Shown here: piece by piece, positions 1 through 8,562 of the stretch
Layout: the number at the start of each line of letters is the position of its first letter
Position numbering within the stretch: position 1 is the stretch's first letter
Source of the DNA: an uncultured Collinsella sp.
GTDB lineage: Bacteria > Actinomycetota > Coriobacteriia > Coriobacteriales > Coriobacteriaceae
DNA: 15,443 bases
Assembly: GCA_958447915.1 (NCBI GenBank)
Contig: CAUDCB010000032.1
Location: 1-15,443, forward strand
Reading direction: 5' to 3'
Notes under the pieces: model-generated
Databases searched by the model: none
What the model saw: only the letters and a program-made list of their open reading frames with translations
Told to the model about the DNA's origin: nothing
Translations under genes and position numbers: made by a program

Positions 1-610
1 CGAGCGAACCACCAAAGACGAGCAGAAGCGTCGCGTCCTCGGGCACACCGAGCGTCTTGCGGCCGCGGGCTCGATCGCCCTCGATCACCGAACGACGCAC
101 AGGATTGCCCGTCATGAGCACATGGTCGGGGTCGCCCTCGCGCTCAAAGACCGCGCGGGCCGCAGGTACCGAAATGCACACGCGGGCGGCATGTGAATTC
201 ATCATCTTATTGGCCAGGCCCGGAACAGAGTTCTGCTCGTGCAGCAGATACGGAACGCCGGCGCCCTTGCACCAACCAAGCAGCGGGACCTCAACGTAAG
301 CACCAAAACCGATAGCGGCATCGGGCTTACCGACCTTCGAGAAGTGACTGGCAAGCGCACGCTTCGCCTTGTTGACGCGCCACAGCGAGGTCAGCGCCGT
401 CCAGGGACGGGAGCGATCGAAACCCGTGACCGTGATGGGCACAAAATCGAATCCGGCCTCGGGAACCAGACGACCCTCGAGCTTGCGCGATTGACCCACG
501 AACACAACGCGATGACCGCGGTCACGCAGCTCCTCGGCCAAGGCGAGCGCGGGATTGATATGTCCTGCCGTGCCGCCAGCTGCAATAGCAACGGTCATCT
601 TATCGGTCAT
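1..610 (-). CDS. murG: MurG, lipid II-forming N-acetylglucosaminyltransferase (3' part cut by window edge)
   Basis: MurG transfers GlcNAc from UDP-GlcNAc to lipid I on the inner face of the membrane, giving lipid II. Only about 203 N-terminal residues of a protein usually near 360 are present, because the gene runs off the left edge. The reading frame, translated by hand, shows the GGTAGH glycine loop at residues 12-17, HEQNSVPG from residue 124, TGNPVR at 167-172 and FGGS at 199-202, all typical of the family. The ATG at 610 is preferred because AAGGGA lies 5 nt upstream. A second ATG at 598 has no ribosome site, although many MurG proteins start near that point. The start overlaps the end of ftsW by 11 nt, which suggests translational coupling as the last visible gene of the dcw operon. 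Identification is firm. Confidence 0.96.
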   Translation of the reverse strand, partial: MTDKMTVAIAAGGTAGHINPALALAEELRDRGHRVVFVGQSRKLEGRLVPEAGFDFVPITVTGFDRSRPWTALTSLWRVNKAKRALASHFSKVGKPDAAIGFGAYVEVPLLGWCKGAGVPYLLHEQNSVPGLANKMMNSHAARVCISVPAARAVFEREGDPDHVLMTGNPVRRSVIEGDRARGRKTLGVPEDATLLLVFGGSL

Positions 611-2120
611 GGTAATCCCTTCGTACACGCGACCCCTGGTCATCGGTGCGCAAACGCGCCGACGGGTCCGAATTCAAATCGATTCGATTATATCCGCCGT
701 CCGCATTGCGAGGAGTGGGGCGCTGCGGACGATCTTGCGGCGCCGTTCGCTGACGCGGACGGGCTGCCGGCTCGGTCTCAGAGCCATCCAGAACGGTAAA
801 GCCGTTACGCGAAGATCGCTCGCCGCGCACGTGGGGCACGCCGGCGGTACTTTCATCCATAACGGCAAAGCTCTCGCGGCGACGGTCGTACTCATCGCGA
901 CGGGCGCTCTCATACGAAACGCGCAGGATCAGACCGGCGAGCATAAGCGACACAATAATCGACGAGCCGCCGTAGCTAATAAACGGCAGCGGCTTGCCCG
1001 TCATGGGAAACACATTGAGAATGCCCAGCGCGTTGATCAAAAACTGCACCGCAAGGATGACCGCGGAACCCGATGCCATGAGTGCTCCGCGACGGTCGGT
1101 CGCCTGCTCGGCAATGCGAAACGCCGAGTAGATCAGCATCGCAAACATCAAGAAGAACAGCACGGTTCCGATAAAGCCAACTTCCTCGCCGATAATAGCC
1201 AAGATGTAGTCGTTATGCGCCTCGGGCAAATACGAGTACTTCATGGTGGAGTTGCCGATTCCGCGACCGAACAGGCCGCCCGAGGCAAACGCCATGATGG
1301 CAAGCGTGGCCTGATAGCCGTCACCATATTCGTCTGCCCAAGGATTCCAAGCAACCTCGACACGCGTCATACGATACGGCTCGGCGATAAGGGCGATCGC
1401 AATGACGACGATGCCGGCAACGACCGTCCAAACGATATATTTGGGGTCCAATCCCGCAAACAACGCCATGCACATGAGGGTCAGCAAGATGATCAGAACG
1501 GTGCCAAAATCGGGCTGAACAAAGATCAGAAAAAGCGAAATGCCCAGGTAGCTGCCCATCTTGCAAAGAAACTCGTTGATGTTGCCGCCGGGCGAAAAGA
1601 TGCGGTCGAGCATGATGGCCGAATACGCGATGGCGAACGGCTTTAAAAACTCAGACGGTTGGAACTGAATACCGGCGATGCTGAGCCAACGCGTGGCGCC
1701 ACGACTGCCGCTGCCCATAAAAAACACCAGAACCAGTAGCCCCATCATGCCCATGAGGAAGAACCTGAGCACGTCTTCCCCAAACCAACTGTCCGGCAAA
1801 ACGCGCACGATGGCAACCATAGCCAACACGCCAACTCCGGCAAACGCGGCCTGTCGAAACAGGAAAAACGTCGCCGAACCATTCTCGTGCAGCGCCTCGA
1901 CCGAAGATGCCGAGTACACCATCAGCAAGCCAAAGCAAACCAAGCTAAACAGGCAAGCCATAAATATCAAACGGGGGCGCATGATGCGGGCGGGGACGCC
2001 GGCAATATAGCGCTCACTAAACGTCTGCCCGCCGCGTCCGGAACGCGGTGTGCTACGCAGCGAGGAAGCACGGTCCGAGTCGGGCCTCCTCATATTCTGT
2101 CGGGGGCTCTCCTCTCTCAC
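600..2120 (-). CDS. ftsW: FtsW, SEDS-family septal peptidoglycan polymerase
   Basis: FtsW polymerises lipid II at the septum together with the class B PBP FtsI. Residue numbers here count from a TTG at 2126. About ten membrane segments lie between residues 50 and 405. SEDS landmarks are YSASS (71-75), PEAHNDYI with the likely catalytic Asp306, and GKPLPFISYGGSS (about 377-389). The first 50 residues and the last 100 are hydrophilic, low-complexity and Arg-rich; the tail holds two similar motifs, SFAVMDES and GFTVLDGS. I chose the GTG at 2120 because AGGGG lies 6 nt upstream. The TTG at 2126 has AGGGG directly against it, and an ATG at residue 12 lacks a well-spaced site. The gene follows murD closely and overlaps murG by 11 nt. 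RodA is a paralogue, but the dcw position argues for FtsW. Confidence 0.95.
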   Translation of the reverse strand: MREESPRQNMRRPDSDRASSLRSTPRSGRGGQTFSERYIAGVPARIMRPRLIFMACLFSLVCFGLLMVYSASSVEALHENGSATFFLFRQAAFAGVGVLAMVAIVRVLPDSWFGEDVLRFFLMGMMGLLVLVFFMGSGSRGATRWLSIAGIQFQPSEFLKPFAIAYSAIMLDRIFSPGGNINEFLCKMGSYLGISLFLIFVQPDFGTVLIILLTLMCMALFAGLDPKYIVWTVVAGIVVIAIALIAEPYRMTRVEVAWNPWADEYGDGYQATLAIMAFASGGLFGRGIGNSTMKYSYLPEAHNDYILAIIGEEVGFIGTVLFFLMFAMLIYSAFRIAEQATDRRGALMASGSAVILAVQFLINALGILNVFPMTGKPLPFISYGGSSIIVSLMLAGLILRVSYESARRDEYDRRRESFAVMDESTAGVPHVRGERSSRNGFTVLDGSETEPAARPRQRTAPQDRPQRPTPRNADGGYNRIDLNSDPSARLRTDDQGSRVRRDYHDR

Positions 2121-2129
2121 CGGCAACCC

Positions 2130-3536
2130 CTATTCCGTTTGCGATTTCGCTGCTGCGGCAAGCTGGGCAACGTAGTCCTTAAACACGCGACCGCGCTCCT
2201 CGTAACCCGAGAACTCGTCGAACGAAGAGCAAGCGGGCGAAAGCAGGATTACGTCGCCGCGGCTCGAGAGCGAGCGGGCAACGTCAACGGCATCGCGCAG
2301 ATCATCGGCCTGGGCGATATCCACGTCACCATCGACATCGGCCTCGTCCATAGCGGCGGTAAAGCGCTCGCGCGCATCGCCAAAGCAAACGACCGAGCGC
2401 ACGTTGTCCATAACGACGCGGGCAAAGTCCGCAAGCGGCGTACCCTTATCGTGGCCGCCAAGCAGCAAAATCACATCGTCGTCGGGAAACGCTGTAAGGG
2501 CCTTTTCGACCGCATCGGTGTTCGTTGCCTTGGAATCGTTGACGTAGTGCACGCCATCGATCTCGCCGCAGGGTTCCACGCGGTGTTCGAGTGGCTGGAA
2601 CGATGCCAAACCGCGGCAAACGCCCTCGGGATCGGCACCGACGGCCAGAGCAGCCGTGGCGGCACATAGGGCATTGATGACATTGTGATGGCCCGAGATC
2701 TTGAGCTCGGACGTGGCGACAAGCTGAGTCTCGACGCCCTTGAGGCGGACGACCATCTTGCCGTCGCGCACAAAGGCGGCGTCTGCACCCTCGGGCTCGT
2801 CAAAAGCGACCTTGCAGATGCGGCGACCCGGTATGTAGATGTACTCATCGAACTCATGGATGCCGGCATCCTCAACGTCGATAACCACGAGGTCGTCGTC
2901 GACCATATTCTCGAACAACTTGATCTTGGCAAGCGCATAGTTCTTGTGGCTCTTGTGCCAGCCCAAGTGGTCGGGCGTGATGTTGAGCAGCACCGCCACG
3001 CGAGGATGAAGCTCGGCGGTCGTAGCAATCTGATAACTCGACAGCTCGGCCACAAACCACTCATTGTGTGCGCGGCCGTCGATCTCGTTCACCGGCGGCT
3101 CACCGATATTGCCGACGGCCACGCTGGCTTCACCGGCGGCCTTGAGCAGATAATCGGTCAGCGACGTGGTAGTTGTCTTGCCGTTGGTGCCCGTGATGGC
3201 GATCCAATTTTGGGGAGACAGGCGATAGGCAAACTCGGGCTCGCCCATAATCTGAGCGGCATGCTCACGCCCAGCCTTAAAGAAAGCCGAGAACTCCGAG
3301 ATTCCCGGGCATGTCACGCACACGTCATAGGCACCCTCGACCTGCTCGGTGCCGTAGACAAACGACGCGCCCTGCGCCTCGAGCGCACGTGTGGCGTCAT
3401 TGGGCACGGAGGTACCGCCGCCATACACGGTCGTGGCGCTCACGCGCTCGGGGTGAGCCAACGCCCAACGGGCGACATCGAGACCGGATTTACCCTGCCC
3501 CAAAACAAGCAGGCTAAAGACATCAGCAAGAGGCAT
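2130..3536 (-). CDS. murD: MurD, UDP-MurNAc-L-alanine:D-glutamate ligase
   Basis: MurD is the cytoplasmic ATP-dependent ligase that adds D-glutamate to UDP-MurNAc-L-Ala. The 468 residues match the family length of about 450. Visible features are an N-terminal Rossmann-like UDP-binding segment, VLGQGKSG (11-18), the ATP P-loop GTNGKTTTT (116-124), NITPDHLGWH (185-194) with the downstream Lys-rich stretch expected to carry the carbamylated lysine, LEHR (316-319) and NDSKATN (333-339) of the C-terminal domain. The ATG start places the Rossmann motif at the expected distance; the ribosome site is weak (GTGG only). It begins 9 nt after mraY and ends with TAG just before ftsW, so it reads as an internal operon gene. 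Confidence 0.96.
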   Translation of the reverse strand: MPLADVFSLLVLGQGKSGLDVARWALAHPERVSATTVYGGGTSVPNDATRALEAQGASFVYGTEQVEGAYDVCVTCPGISEFSAFFKAGREHAAQIMGEPEFAYRLSPQNWIAITGTNGKTTTTSLTDYLLKAAGEASVAVGNIGEPPVNEIDGRAHNEWFVAELSSYQIATTAELHPRVAVLLNITPDHLGWHKSHKNYALAKIKLFENMVDDDLVVIDVEDAGIHEFDEYIYIPGRRICKVAFDEPEGADAAFVRDGKMVVRLKGVETQLVATSELKISGHHNVINALCAATAALAVGADPEGVCRGLASFQPLEHRVEPCGEIDGVHYVNDSKATNTDAVEKALTAFPDDDVILLLGGHDKGTPLADFARVVMDNVRSVVCFGDARERFTAAMDEADVDGDVDIAQADDLRDAVDVARSLSSRGDVILLSPACSSFDEFSGYEERGRVFKDYVAQLAAAAKSQTE

Positions 3537-3545
3537 GAAAGACCA

Positions 3546-4565
3546 CTATCCCAACTGGAAGAACAGGGCGAGGCCAACAGCGCCAAAGGCCGCGGCGATA
3601 ATCCAAAAACGGATAACGACCTTGGTCTCGGCCCAGCCCTTCTTTTCGAAATGATGATGAATGGGCGCCATAAGGAAGACGCGCTTGTGCGTAAAGTGGA
3701 AATAGACAACCTGGATCATGACCGACAGGGTCTCGACGATAAACAGACCGCCGATGATGAGGGAAACGACTTCGGTGTTGGTCATGATGGAGGTGCAGGC
3801 AAAAGCGGCACCCAGGGCAAGCGAGCCGGTATCGCCCATAAAGATGCTCGCCGGGTAGCAGTTGAACCACAAAAAGCCCAGGCAGGCACCGGCGCACGCC
3901 GTGCAGAAGATGGACAGGTTCACGTCACCGTGCAAAAACGCCATGGCGGCCATGGCGAGCATGGCGATCATGGAAGTGCCGCCGGCAAGACCGTCCAGAC
4001 CATCGGTCAGGTTCACGGCATTGGAAAGACCGGCGATCATCAGCCAGCAAAATACAATGTAGAGCCACGGGAACGAAAGGCCGCAGATGGTGGTCGAAAG
4101 AACACCGAGGTCAATCGTCAGGCCGCCGGGAAAACGAATCTCGGGGGCGACGCCGCACCAATTGACGGCGAGCACGGTAAAGGTGACGCAGATGATGGTC
4201 AGACCGATCATCTTGGCGTGAGGCGTCAGGCCGAGCGAGCGACCATGTGTGACGGAGGTCAGATCGTCGATGAGACCCAGAACGCCGGTGGCCAGCGTGG
4301 CAAGCAGCACGAGCACGAGCTCGGTGGTGAGCTTGCCCATCAGCAGGCAGGTCAGCGAGATCGCGACAAGGATGATGACGCCGCCCATGGTGGGCGTACC
4401 CTGTTTAATCAAATGACGCTTGGGGCCGTCGGCTCGGACCTGTTGGCCGATACCCTCGACCTTCAGCAGCTTGATCCACCACGGCATAAGCAGCAACGCA
4501 ATGGCGGCAGCGATGCCAAGTCCCAAAAAGGCTTGATACGTAGGATACGAGGGATTGCCGAACAT
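3546..4565 (-). CDS. mraY: MraY, phospho-MurNAc-pentapeptide translocase
   Basis: MraY is an integral membrane enzyme that moves phospho-MurNAc-pentapeptide from UDP to undecaprenyl phosphate, making lipid I. It has 339 residues with about ten hydrophobic segments, as usual. Family signatures are DGPKRHLIKQGTPTMGG near residue 46, NAVNLTDGLDGLAGG near 182 with the conserved aspartates, FMGDTGSLALGA near 240 and the HHHFEKKGW loop near the C-terminus (MAPIHHH). The ATG lies 3 nt after the murF TAG, and a GAAGGTG sequence inside the end of murF can serve as ribosome site at about 11 nt. It sits between murF and murD, as in classical dcw clusters. Confidence 0.97.
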   Translation of the reverse strand: MFGNPSYPTYQAFLGLGIAAAIALLLMPWWIKLLKVEGIGQQVRADGPKRHLIKQGTPTMGGVIILVAISLTCLLMGKLTTELVLVLLATLATGVLGLIDDLTSVTHGRSLGLTPHAKMIGLTIICVTFTVLAVNWCGVAPEIRFPGGLTIDLGVLSTTICGLSFPWLYIVFCWLMIAGLSNAVNLTDGLDGLAGGTSMIAMLAMAAMAFLHGDVNLSIFCTACAGACLGFLWFNCYPASIFMGDTGSLALGAAFACTSIMTNTEVVSLIIGGLFIVETLSVMIQVVYFHFTHKRVFLMAPIHHHFEKKGWAETKVVIRFWIIAAAFGAVGLALFFQLG

Positions 4566-4568
4566 GGG

Positions 4569-5993
4569 CTAGCACACACCTTCCACAAAGCGGTCGAGCT
4601 CAACAAAACGGGAACCCTTGACCAGTACAACATCATGATTTTCAAGCGCGCCGCCCATGCGGTCGAGCACTTGCTGATAATCGGAGAACACCTGGATGCG
4701 GTCCTCATCCATACCCATCATACGTGCGGCATCGGCCATGAGCTGAGCTAGCTCGCCGCCGACGCACGCGAGCATGTCGAGCTTTTTGGCGGCGGCATAG
4801 GCGCCCACGAGCTCATGCATGCGGGGAGCCTCGTCGCCCATCTCGCCCATCTCGCCCAAGATCGCCATGCGCGAACCGTCACAGATAAGCGAGCACAGCA
4901 AATCGAGGCCGGCAGCCATAGACTCGGCACTGGCGTTGTAGGAGTCGTCGATGATGCGTGCTCCGCTCTTGGCGCGCTTGATCTCCTGACGGTGGCCGGT
5001 GATCGTAAGGCCCCTAAAGGCAGCATCGATCTGCTCGGGCGTCACGCCCAGACGATAGGCGACCGCGGCGGCCTTGACGGCATTGGGCACGGACTGCACG
5101 CCGGGAATGGCCAGCATGGTATCGACCGTGTCGCCCTGACCAAAGTCGAGCGTAAAGACCGGATGGCCCTCGTCGTCGACGCGAATGTCGCGTGCGCGGA
5201 CCTCGTCGTCGTCCGAGACACCGGCCAGCATCACGTCAATACCCGCAGGCTGGGCGAACGTATCGCGAATGAACGGCGTAAAGTCGTCCTCGCCGCCCAA
5301 AACCAGCAACGGCGAAAAGTCGCCGGCGGCGCACATGCCCTGGACAATCTCGGACTTGGCGCGGGCGATGTTCTCGCGGCTGCCCAGGATACCGATGTGG
5401 GAGGTTCCAATCTTGCTCACAATGGCAAGATTGGGGTTGGCAGACTGGGACAGGCGCTCAATCTCATGAAAATGGTTCATGCCCATCTCGAGCACCAGAA
5501 CCTCGGTATCGGCCGGAGCGGAAAGTACCGTGAGCGGCATGCCGATCAGGTTGTTGAAATTGCCCTTCGTGGCCCAAACGCGATAACGTTTGGCGAGCAC
5601 GGCGGCGAGAACGTCCTTGGTCGTCGTCTTGCCAATCGAACCGGTAATGCCGACGACCAGGCAGCCAAGCTCCAAGCGATATACATGCGCCAGGCGTAGC
5701 AAGAACTCCTCGGGGTCGTCGGTCAGCAAGATGGCGCATCCCTTGTCCTGCGCCAGCGAAACCAACTCGGCATCGGGCTCGCGCGTCATCACGACGGCAC
5801 CGGCACCCGACTCGATGGCACGGGAGGCAAAATCATTGCCGTCGACCTTTTCGCCGGGGAAGGCGACAAAGATCGTCCCCTCCTCGACCTGACGCGAGTC
5901 GATAACGCACCCGCGGCATACCCGATCGACTTCTTCCGTCACGGTTCGGGCCCCCGTTGAGGCCGCGAGGTTGTTGACGGCGATCTCTATCAT
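4569..5993 (-). CDS. murF: MurF, UDP-MurNAc-tripeptide:D-Ala-D-Ala ligase
   Basis: MurF adds the D-Ala-D-Ala dipeptide to UDP-MurNAc-tripeptide in the cytoplasm, completing the pentapeptide. The 474 residues show an N-terminal domain with DSRQVEEGTIFVAFPGEKVDG (about 32-52), the P-loop GITGSIGKTTTKD (115-127; Ile where many homologues have Asn or Val), KGNFNNLIGMPLTVL (143-157), LEMGMNHFHEI and DDSYNASAESM. The NFNN and SYNAS motifs separate MurF from MurE and MurD. The ATG at 5993 has GGGGAG 5 nt upstream, a strong ribosome site. Unlike most junctions in this cluster, 125 nt separate it from ftsI, and murE is absent between them. A possible promoter lies in that gap. Confidence 0.96.
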   Translation of the reverse strand: MIEIAVNNLAASTGARTVTEEVDRVCRGCVIDSRQVEEGTIFVAFPGEKVDGNDFASRAIESGAGAVVMTREPDAELVSLAQDKGCAILLTDDPEEFLLRLAHVYRLELGCLVVGITGSIGKTTTKDVLAAVLAKRYRVWATKGNFNNLIGMPLTVLSAPADTEVLVLEMGMNHFHEIERLSQSANPNLAIVSKIGTSHIGILGSRENIARAKSEIVQGMCAAGDFSPLLVLGGEDDFTPFIRDTFAQPAGIDVMLAGVSDDDEVRARDIRVDDEGHPVFTLDFGQGDTVDTMLAIPGVQSVPNAVKAAAVAYRLGVTPEQIDAAFRGLTITGHRQEIKRAKSGARIIDDSYNASAESMAAGLDLLCSLICDGSRMAILGEMGEMGDEAPRMHELVGAYAAAKKLDMLACVGGELAQLMADAARMMGMDEDRIQVFSDYQQVLDRMGGALENHDVVLVKGSRFVELDRFVEGVC

Positions 5994-6030
5994 TGCAGCT
6001 CCCCTGTAAACCTAATAATGCTATCGGCGT

Positions 6031-6036
6031 ATTGTA
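6031..6036 (-). promoter_or_regulatory. Possible internal -10 element ahead of murF
   Basis: TACAAT on the minus strand lies 37 nt upstream of the murF ATG, in the 125-nt gap after ftsI. A start about 7 nt downstream would leave a short leader holding the strong GGGGAG ribosome site. No recognisable -35 hexamer lies 16-19 nt upstream, so the call is tentative. It would allow expression of murF, mraY and later genes independently of the mraZ promoter. Confidence 0.3.
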
Positions 6037-6118
6037 TCCCAGTGCCATGCGCGCGTGGTGCAGGGCATGTGAACACCCTTCAGATCAAACGGCAGACCGC
6101 GCTCAAGATTGTAACCCC

Positions 6119-7984
6119 CTACTTCGTGCGCGGGATACCCAGCACGTCGAGCGCGTTGGCCATAATGGACTGGAATGGCACCGCGGCGGCATCGGAGCCG
6201 CTCGGCGTTCCGTCGAGTGTGATATAGCAGAGCACCTTGGGCGATTGTGCCGGCGCAAAGCCCATAAAGGACGACATGTAGTTCTCCTTGAGGTAACCGC
6301 CGTTCTCGTCAGCACGCTCGGCCGTACCGGTCTTGCCCGCCACGTCATAGCCATCGACCGCTCCGCCAACGCCCGTGCCTTCGGACACGACCGTCTGCAT
6401 GCACGATGTCACCTGGGCGGCAGCGTCCTCCGAAATCGCACGCTCACCTTCGCCCCAGTCCTTCTCATCGCCCTTGCTGGACTTATAGAAGTGTGGAGTC
6501 ATCATCACGCCGCCGTTCGCGATGCCGCCCACGGCACGTGCGACCTCAATCGGCGAGACGGACAGCGCCTGGCCAAAGCTCATCGAGCCCAGCGTGGCGC
6601 CGTCGTACTGGTCACGCTCCTTGACGATACCCAGACTCTCACCCGGAAAATCGACACCGGAGCTATGACCGATACCCCACTTGTCAACATAGGTGGCAAA
6701 ATCATCGGCGCCGATCTTGCGTCCCACCAGGACAAAGCCCACATTTGAGGAACGGCACATCATCTCGCGCACATCCATGGTCATGGTGTAGTCGCGCTTA
6801 TCGGCGTCGGTAACGGTGTCGTCGCCAACCTTAATGCTCGCTGGCACCTCAAACGACGTGCTCGAACGCACGGCGCCCAAGTCGAAGCCGGCACCGGCCA
6901 CGAGCGTCTTAAAGACCGAGCCGGGCTCATAGGCATCGGTAACCAGGCGCAAGTTCATGTCCTCGGTCTTGGCGTTTTCCAGATCGGTCTGGTCATATGT
7001 CGGATACGAGCATGCCGCCAGAATCTCGCCCGTCGTGGGATCGGTGACCAGGGCCGAGCCATTCTTGGCCTTGGTCTTTTCGACCGCCTCGGCCAGGGCG
7101 TCCTCGGCGGCACGCTGGATATTGACATCGAGCGTCGTCACGATGTCCACGCCGTCCACCGCGGCAACCTTCTTATAGGCGCCGCCCGCGATATAGCTAC
7201 CGTCCCTCGCCCGCTCGCGCACCAGCGAACCGTTGGTTCCAGTCAAAAGCTTGTTGTACTGTTTTTCCAGGCCCGTCAGACCGTCGTTGTCCACGTTTAT
7301 CACGCCAAGCACCTGCGATGCCAGGTTGCCGTAGGGGTACACGCGCTTCATGGCCTGCTCAAAGAGCACGCCTGGCAGGTTCTTCTTCTCCAGCGCCGCG
7401 GCATCGTCCTCGTCCACCTGACGTTTGATATACACCCAGGTGCCATCGGACAAAACGAGATCCCGACAGGTTTTCTTATCGATGCCCGTTGCTTTGACCA
7501 GCGCCGATACCGTTTTGTCAACGTCCTCGATAAGCTGAGGATTCACGGCGATGTTGCGGCATTCGACCGACGACGTCAGCACGTTGCCGTTACGGTCGTA
7601 GATGGTACCGCGCTTGGCATATAGCGTCTGCGCAAGCAAGCGACGTGCATCGGCGCGGTCGCGTAACTTATCGGCTTCCACGATTTGATAGTCGGCAAGG
7701 CGAAGGACGCCCAAACCCAAGCCAAACCCGATGAAGCCCATGACGGCTTTGCGACGGGGCAGCGGCGTGCCCGTGAGCCATTCGGTCGACGAGCTCTTGC
7801 GCGGTCTGGTGTTATGCATTTGAGGGCCACTCGAGCCACGGAGACGCGACGCAGGGTCGTTGCCATAGGATGGCCTCGCGTTGTAAGATGGCCGACCCGT
7901 TCCTTGATAACCAGAACGTCCCCGCGATGAGGGACGTCCAGAACCGCGACCCCCGTCGGAACCGCGGCGATAGTCATTTGTCAT
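6119..7984 (-). CDS. ftsI: FtsI-type class B penicillin-binding protein (septal transpeptidase)
   Basis: This class B PBP cross-links septal peptidoglycan and works with FtsW. It is anchored in the membrane with its catalytic domain outside. The 621 residues begin with about 78 cytoplasmic residues very rich in Arg, Gly, Ser and repeated RPS(Y/S) units. A membrane segment follows at about 79-97, then the PBP dimerisation domain with the RGTIYDRNG motif (125-133), then the transpeptidase domain. Active-site motifs are SVFK (Ser356-Lys359), SSN (412-414) and KTGT (551-554). No PASTA repeats follow. The ATG at 7984 has only a weak ribosome site (GGTAG) and starts 17 nt after the ftsL-like gene. 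The N-terminal length is therefore the least certain point; an internal ATG at residue 56 would remove most of the tail. It could be labelled pbp2, but the position supports FtsI. Confidence 0.94.
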   Translation of the reverse strand: MTNDYRRGSDGGRGSGRPSSRGRSGYQGTGRPSYNARPSYGNDPASRLRGSSGPQMHNTRPRKSSSTEWLTGTPLPRRKAVMGFIGFGLGLGVLRLADYQIVEADKLRDRADARRLLAQTLYAKRGTIYDRNGNVLTSSVECRNIAVNPQLIEDVDKTVSALVKATGIDKKTCRDLVLSDGTWVYIKRQVDEDDAAALEKKNLPGVLFEQAMKRVYPYGNLASQVLGVINVDNDGLTGLEKQYNKLLTGTNGSLVRERARDGSYIAGGAYKKVAAVDGVDIVTTLDVNIQRAAEDALAEAVEKTKAKNGSALVTDPTTGEILAACSYPTYDQTDLENAKTEDMNLRLVTDAYEPGSVFKTLVAGAGFDLGAVRSSTSFEVPASIKVGDDTVTDADKRDYTMTMDVREMMCRSSNVGFVLVGRKIGADDFATYVDKWGIGHSSGVDFPGESLGIVKERDQYDGATLGSMSFGQALSVSPIEVARAVGGIANGGVMMTPHFYKSSKGDEKDWGEGERAISEDAAAQVTSCMQTVVSEGTGVGGAVDGYDVAGKTGTAERADENGGYLKENYMSSFMGFAPAQSPKVLCYITLDGTPSGSDAAAVPFQSIMANALDVLGIPRTK

Positions 7985-8001
7985 ACTCAGCTACCGTCTT
8001 G

Positions 8002-8472
8002 TTACTGAGCGGTCGCGGTCGAGCTAGCGCCCGCGGCTGCATCCTGCGAAAAATCAAGTGTAACGCTCTCGCTGGGCTCCACCATGCCATAAGCGCCCGC
8101 AAGGTCGCGAATGCGTGTGTCGGCACCATAGACCGAATGCATAACCTCCAAGTCGGAGCTCTCATCGGTCGCCTTCTCGAGCGTGTTGGTAAGCGCGGCG
8201 TTGCTGTTGAGCACCTGAGCCGTAACGCCGGCGAGCGCCACACGAGCGACACCGATCGTCATGAAGATGGCCGCAATGATGCAAAACGTTTTAAGAACGC
8301 TCATGAAAACCGGGCTTACCGCCTGGTTTGCCTGACGGCCCGCGCCCGTGTAGACATCAAAGCGCGGCGTGCGCTGCTCGCGGGGAGCAGCGGGAGCCTG
8401 CGGTGCCTCACGATAGGCGGGCATGGCGTTCATATCATAGGCGAGTGCTGCGTTTGAGGTGTTGTAGCCCAT
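8002..8472 (-). CDS. ftsL: FtsL-like septum formation initiator (single-pass divisome protein)
   Basis: This is a 156-residue bitopic protein. It has about 55 polar N-terminal residues, one hydrophobic segment at about 56-82, a short heptad-like stretch (about 84-106, VLNSNAALTNTLEKA) and the segment TRIRDLAGAYGMVEPS (119-134). The last segment closely resembles the FtsL/DivIC pattern, in which an Arg-Ile pair is followed by an Ala/Gly-Met turn. FtsL forms a complex with FtsB/DivIC and FtsQ/DivIB and activates FtsW-FtsI. Its place between rsmH and ftsI is the canonical ftsL slot. The ATG at 8472 has GGGAGG 9 nt upstream. FtsL sequences diverge strongly, so the call rests on topology, the C-terminal motif and position rather than overall similarity. 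The Ala/Ser/Thr-rich C-terminus looks disordered. Confidence 0.82.
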   Translation of the reverse strand: MGYNTSNAALAYDMNAMPAYREAPQAPAAPREQRTPRFDVYTGAGRQANQAVSPVFMSVLKTFCIIAAIFMTIGVARVALAGVTAQVLNSNAALTNTLEKATDESSDLEVMHSVYGADTRIRDLAGAYGMVEPSESVTLDFSQDAAAGASSTATAQ

Positions 8473-8562
8473 GATATGCCGCCTCCCATCCCGAGTACGT
8501 TGGTAGTGTGTTTAAGCTTCGTTTGTGGTACGAGCGGGAGGTCCAATATCGCGCGGTCGCGT

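Noticed and set aside
555..1646. 363-codon open frame on the plus strand
   Set aside because: It is antisense to ftsW and the start of murG; its Arg-rich composition is that of a shadow frame.
2685..4751. 688-codon open frame on the plus strand
   Set aside because: It is antisense to murD, mraY and murF, all with complete family motifs. The predicted product is low-complexity (Gly/His/Asp/Lys-rich) with no recognisable domain. Long antisense frames are expected from third-position GC bias.
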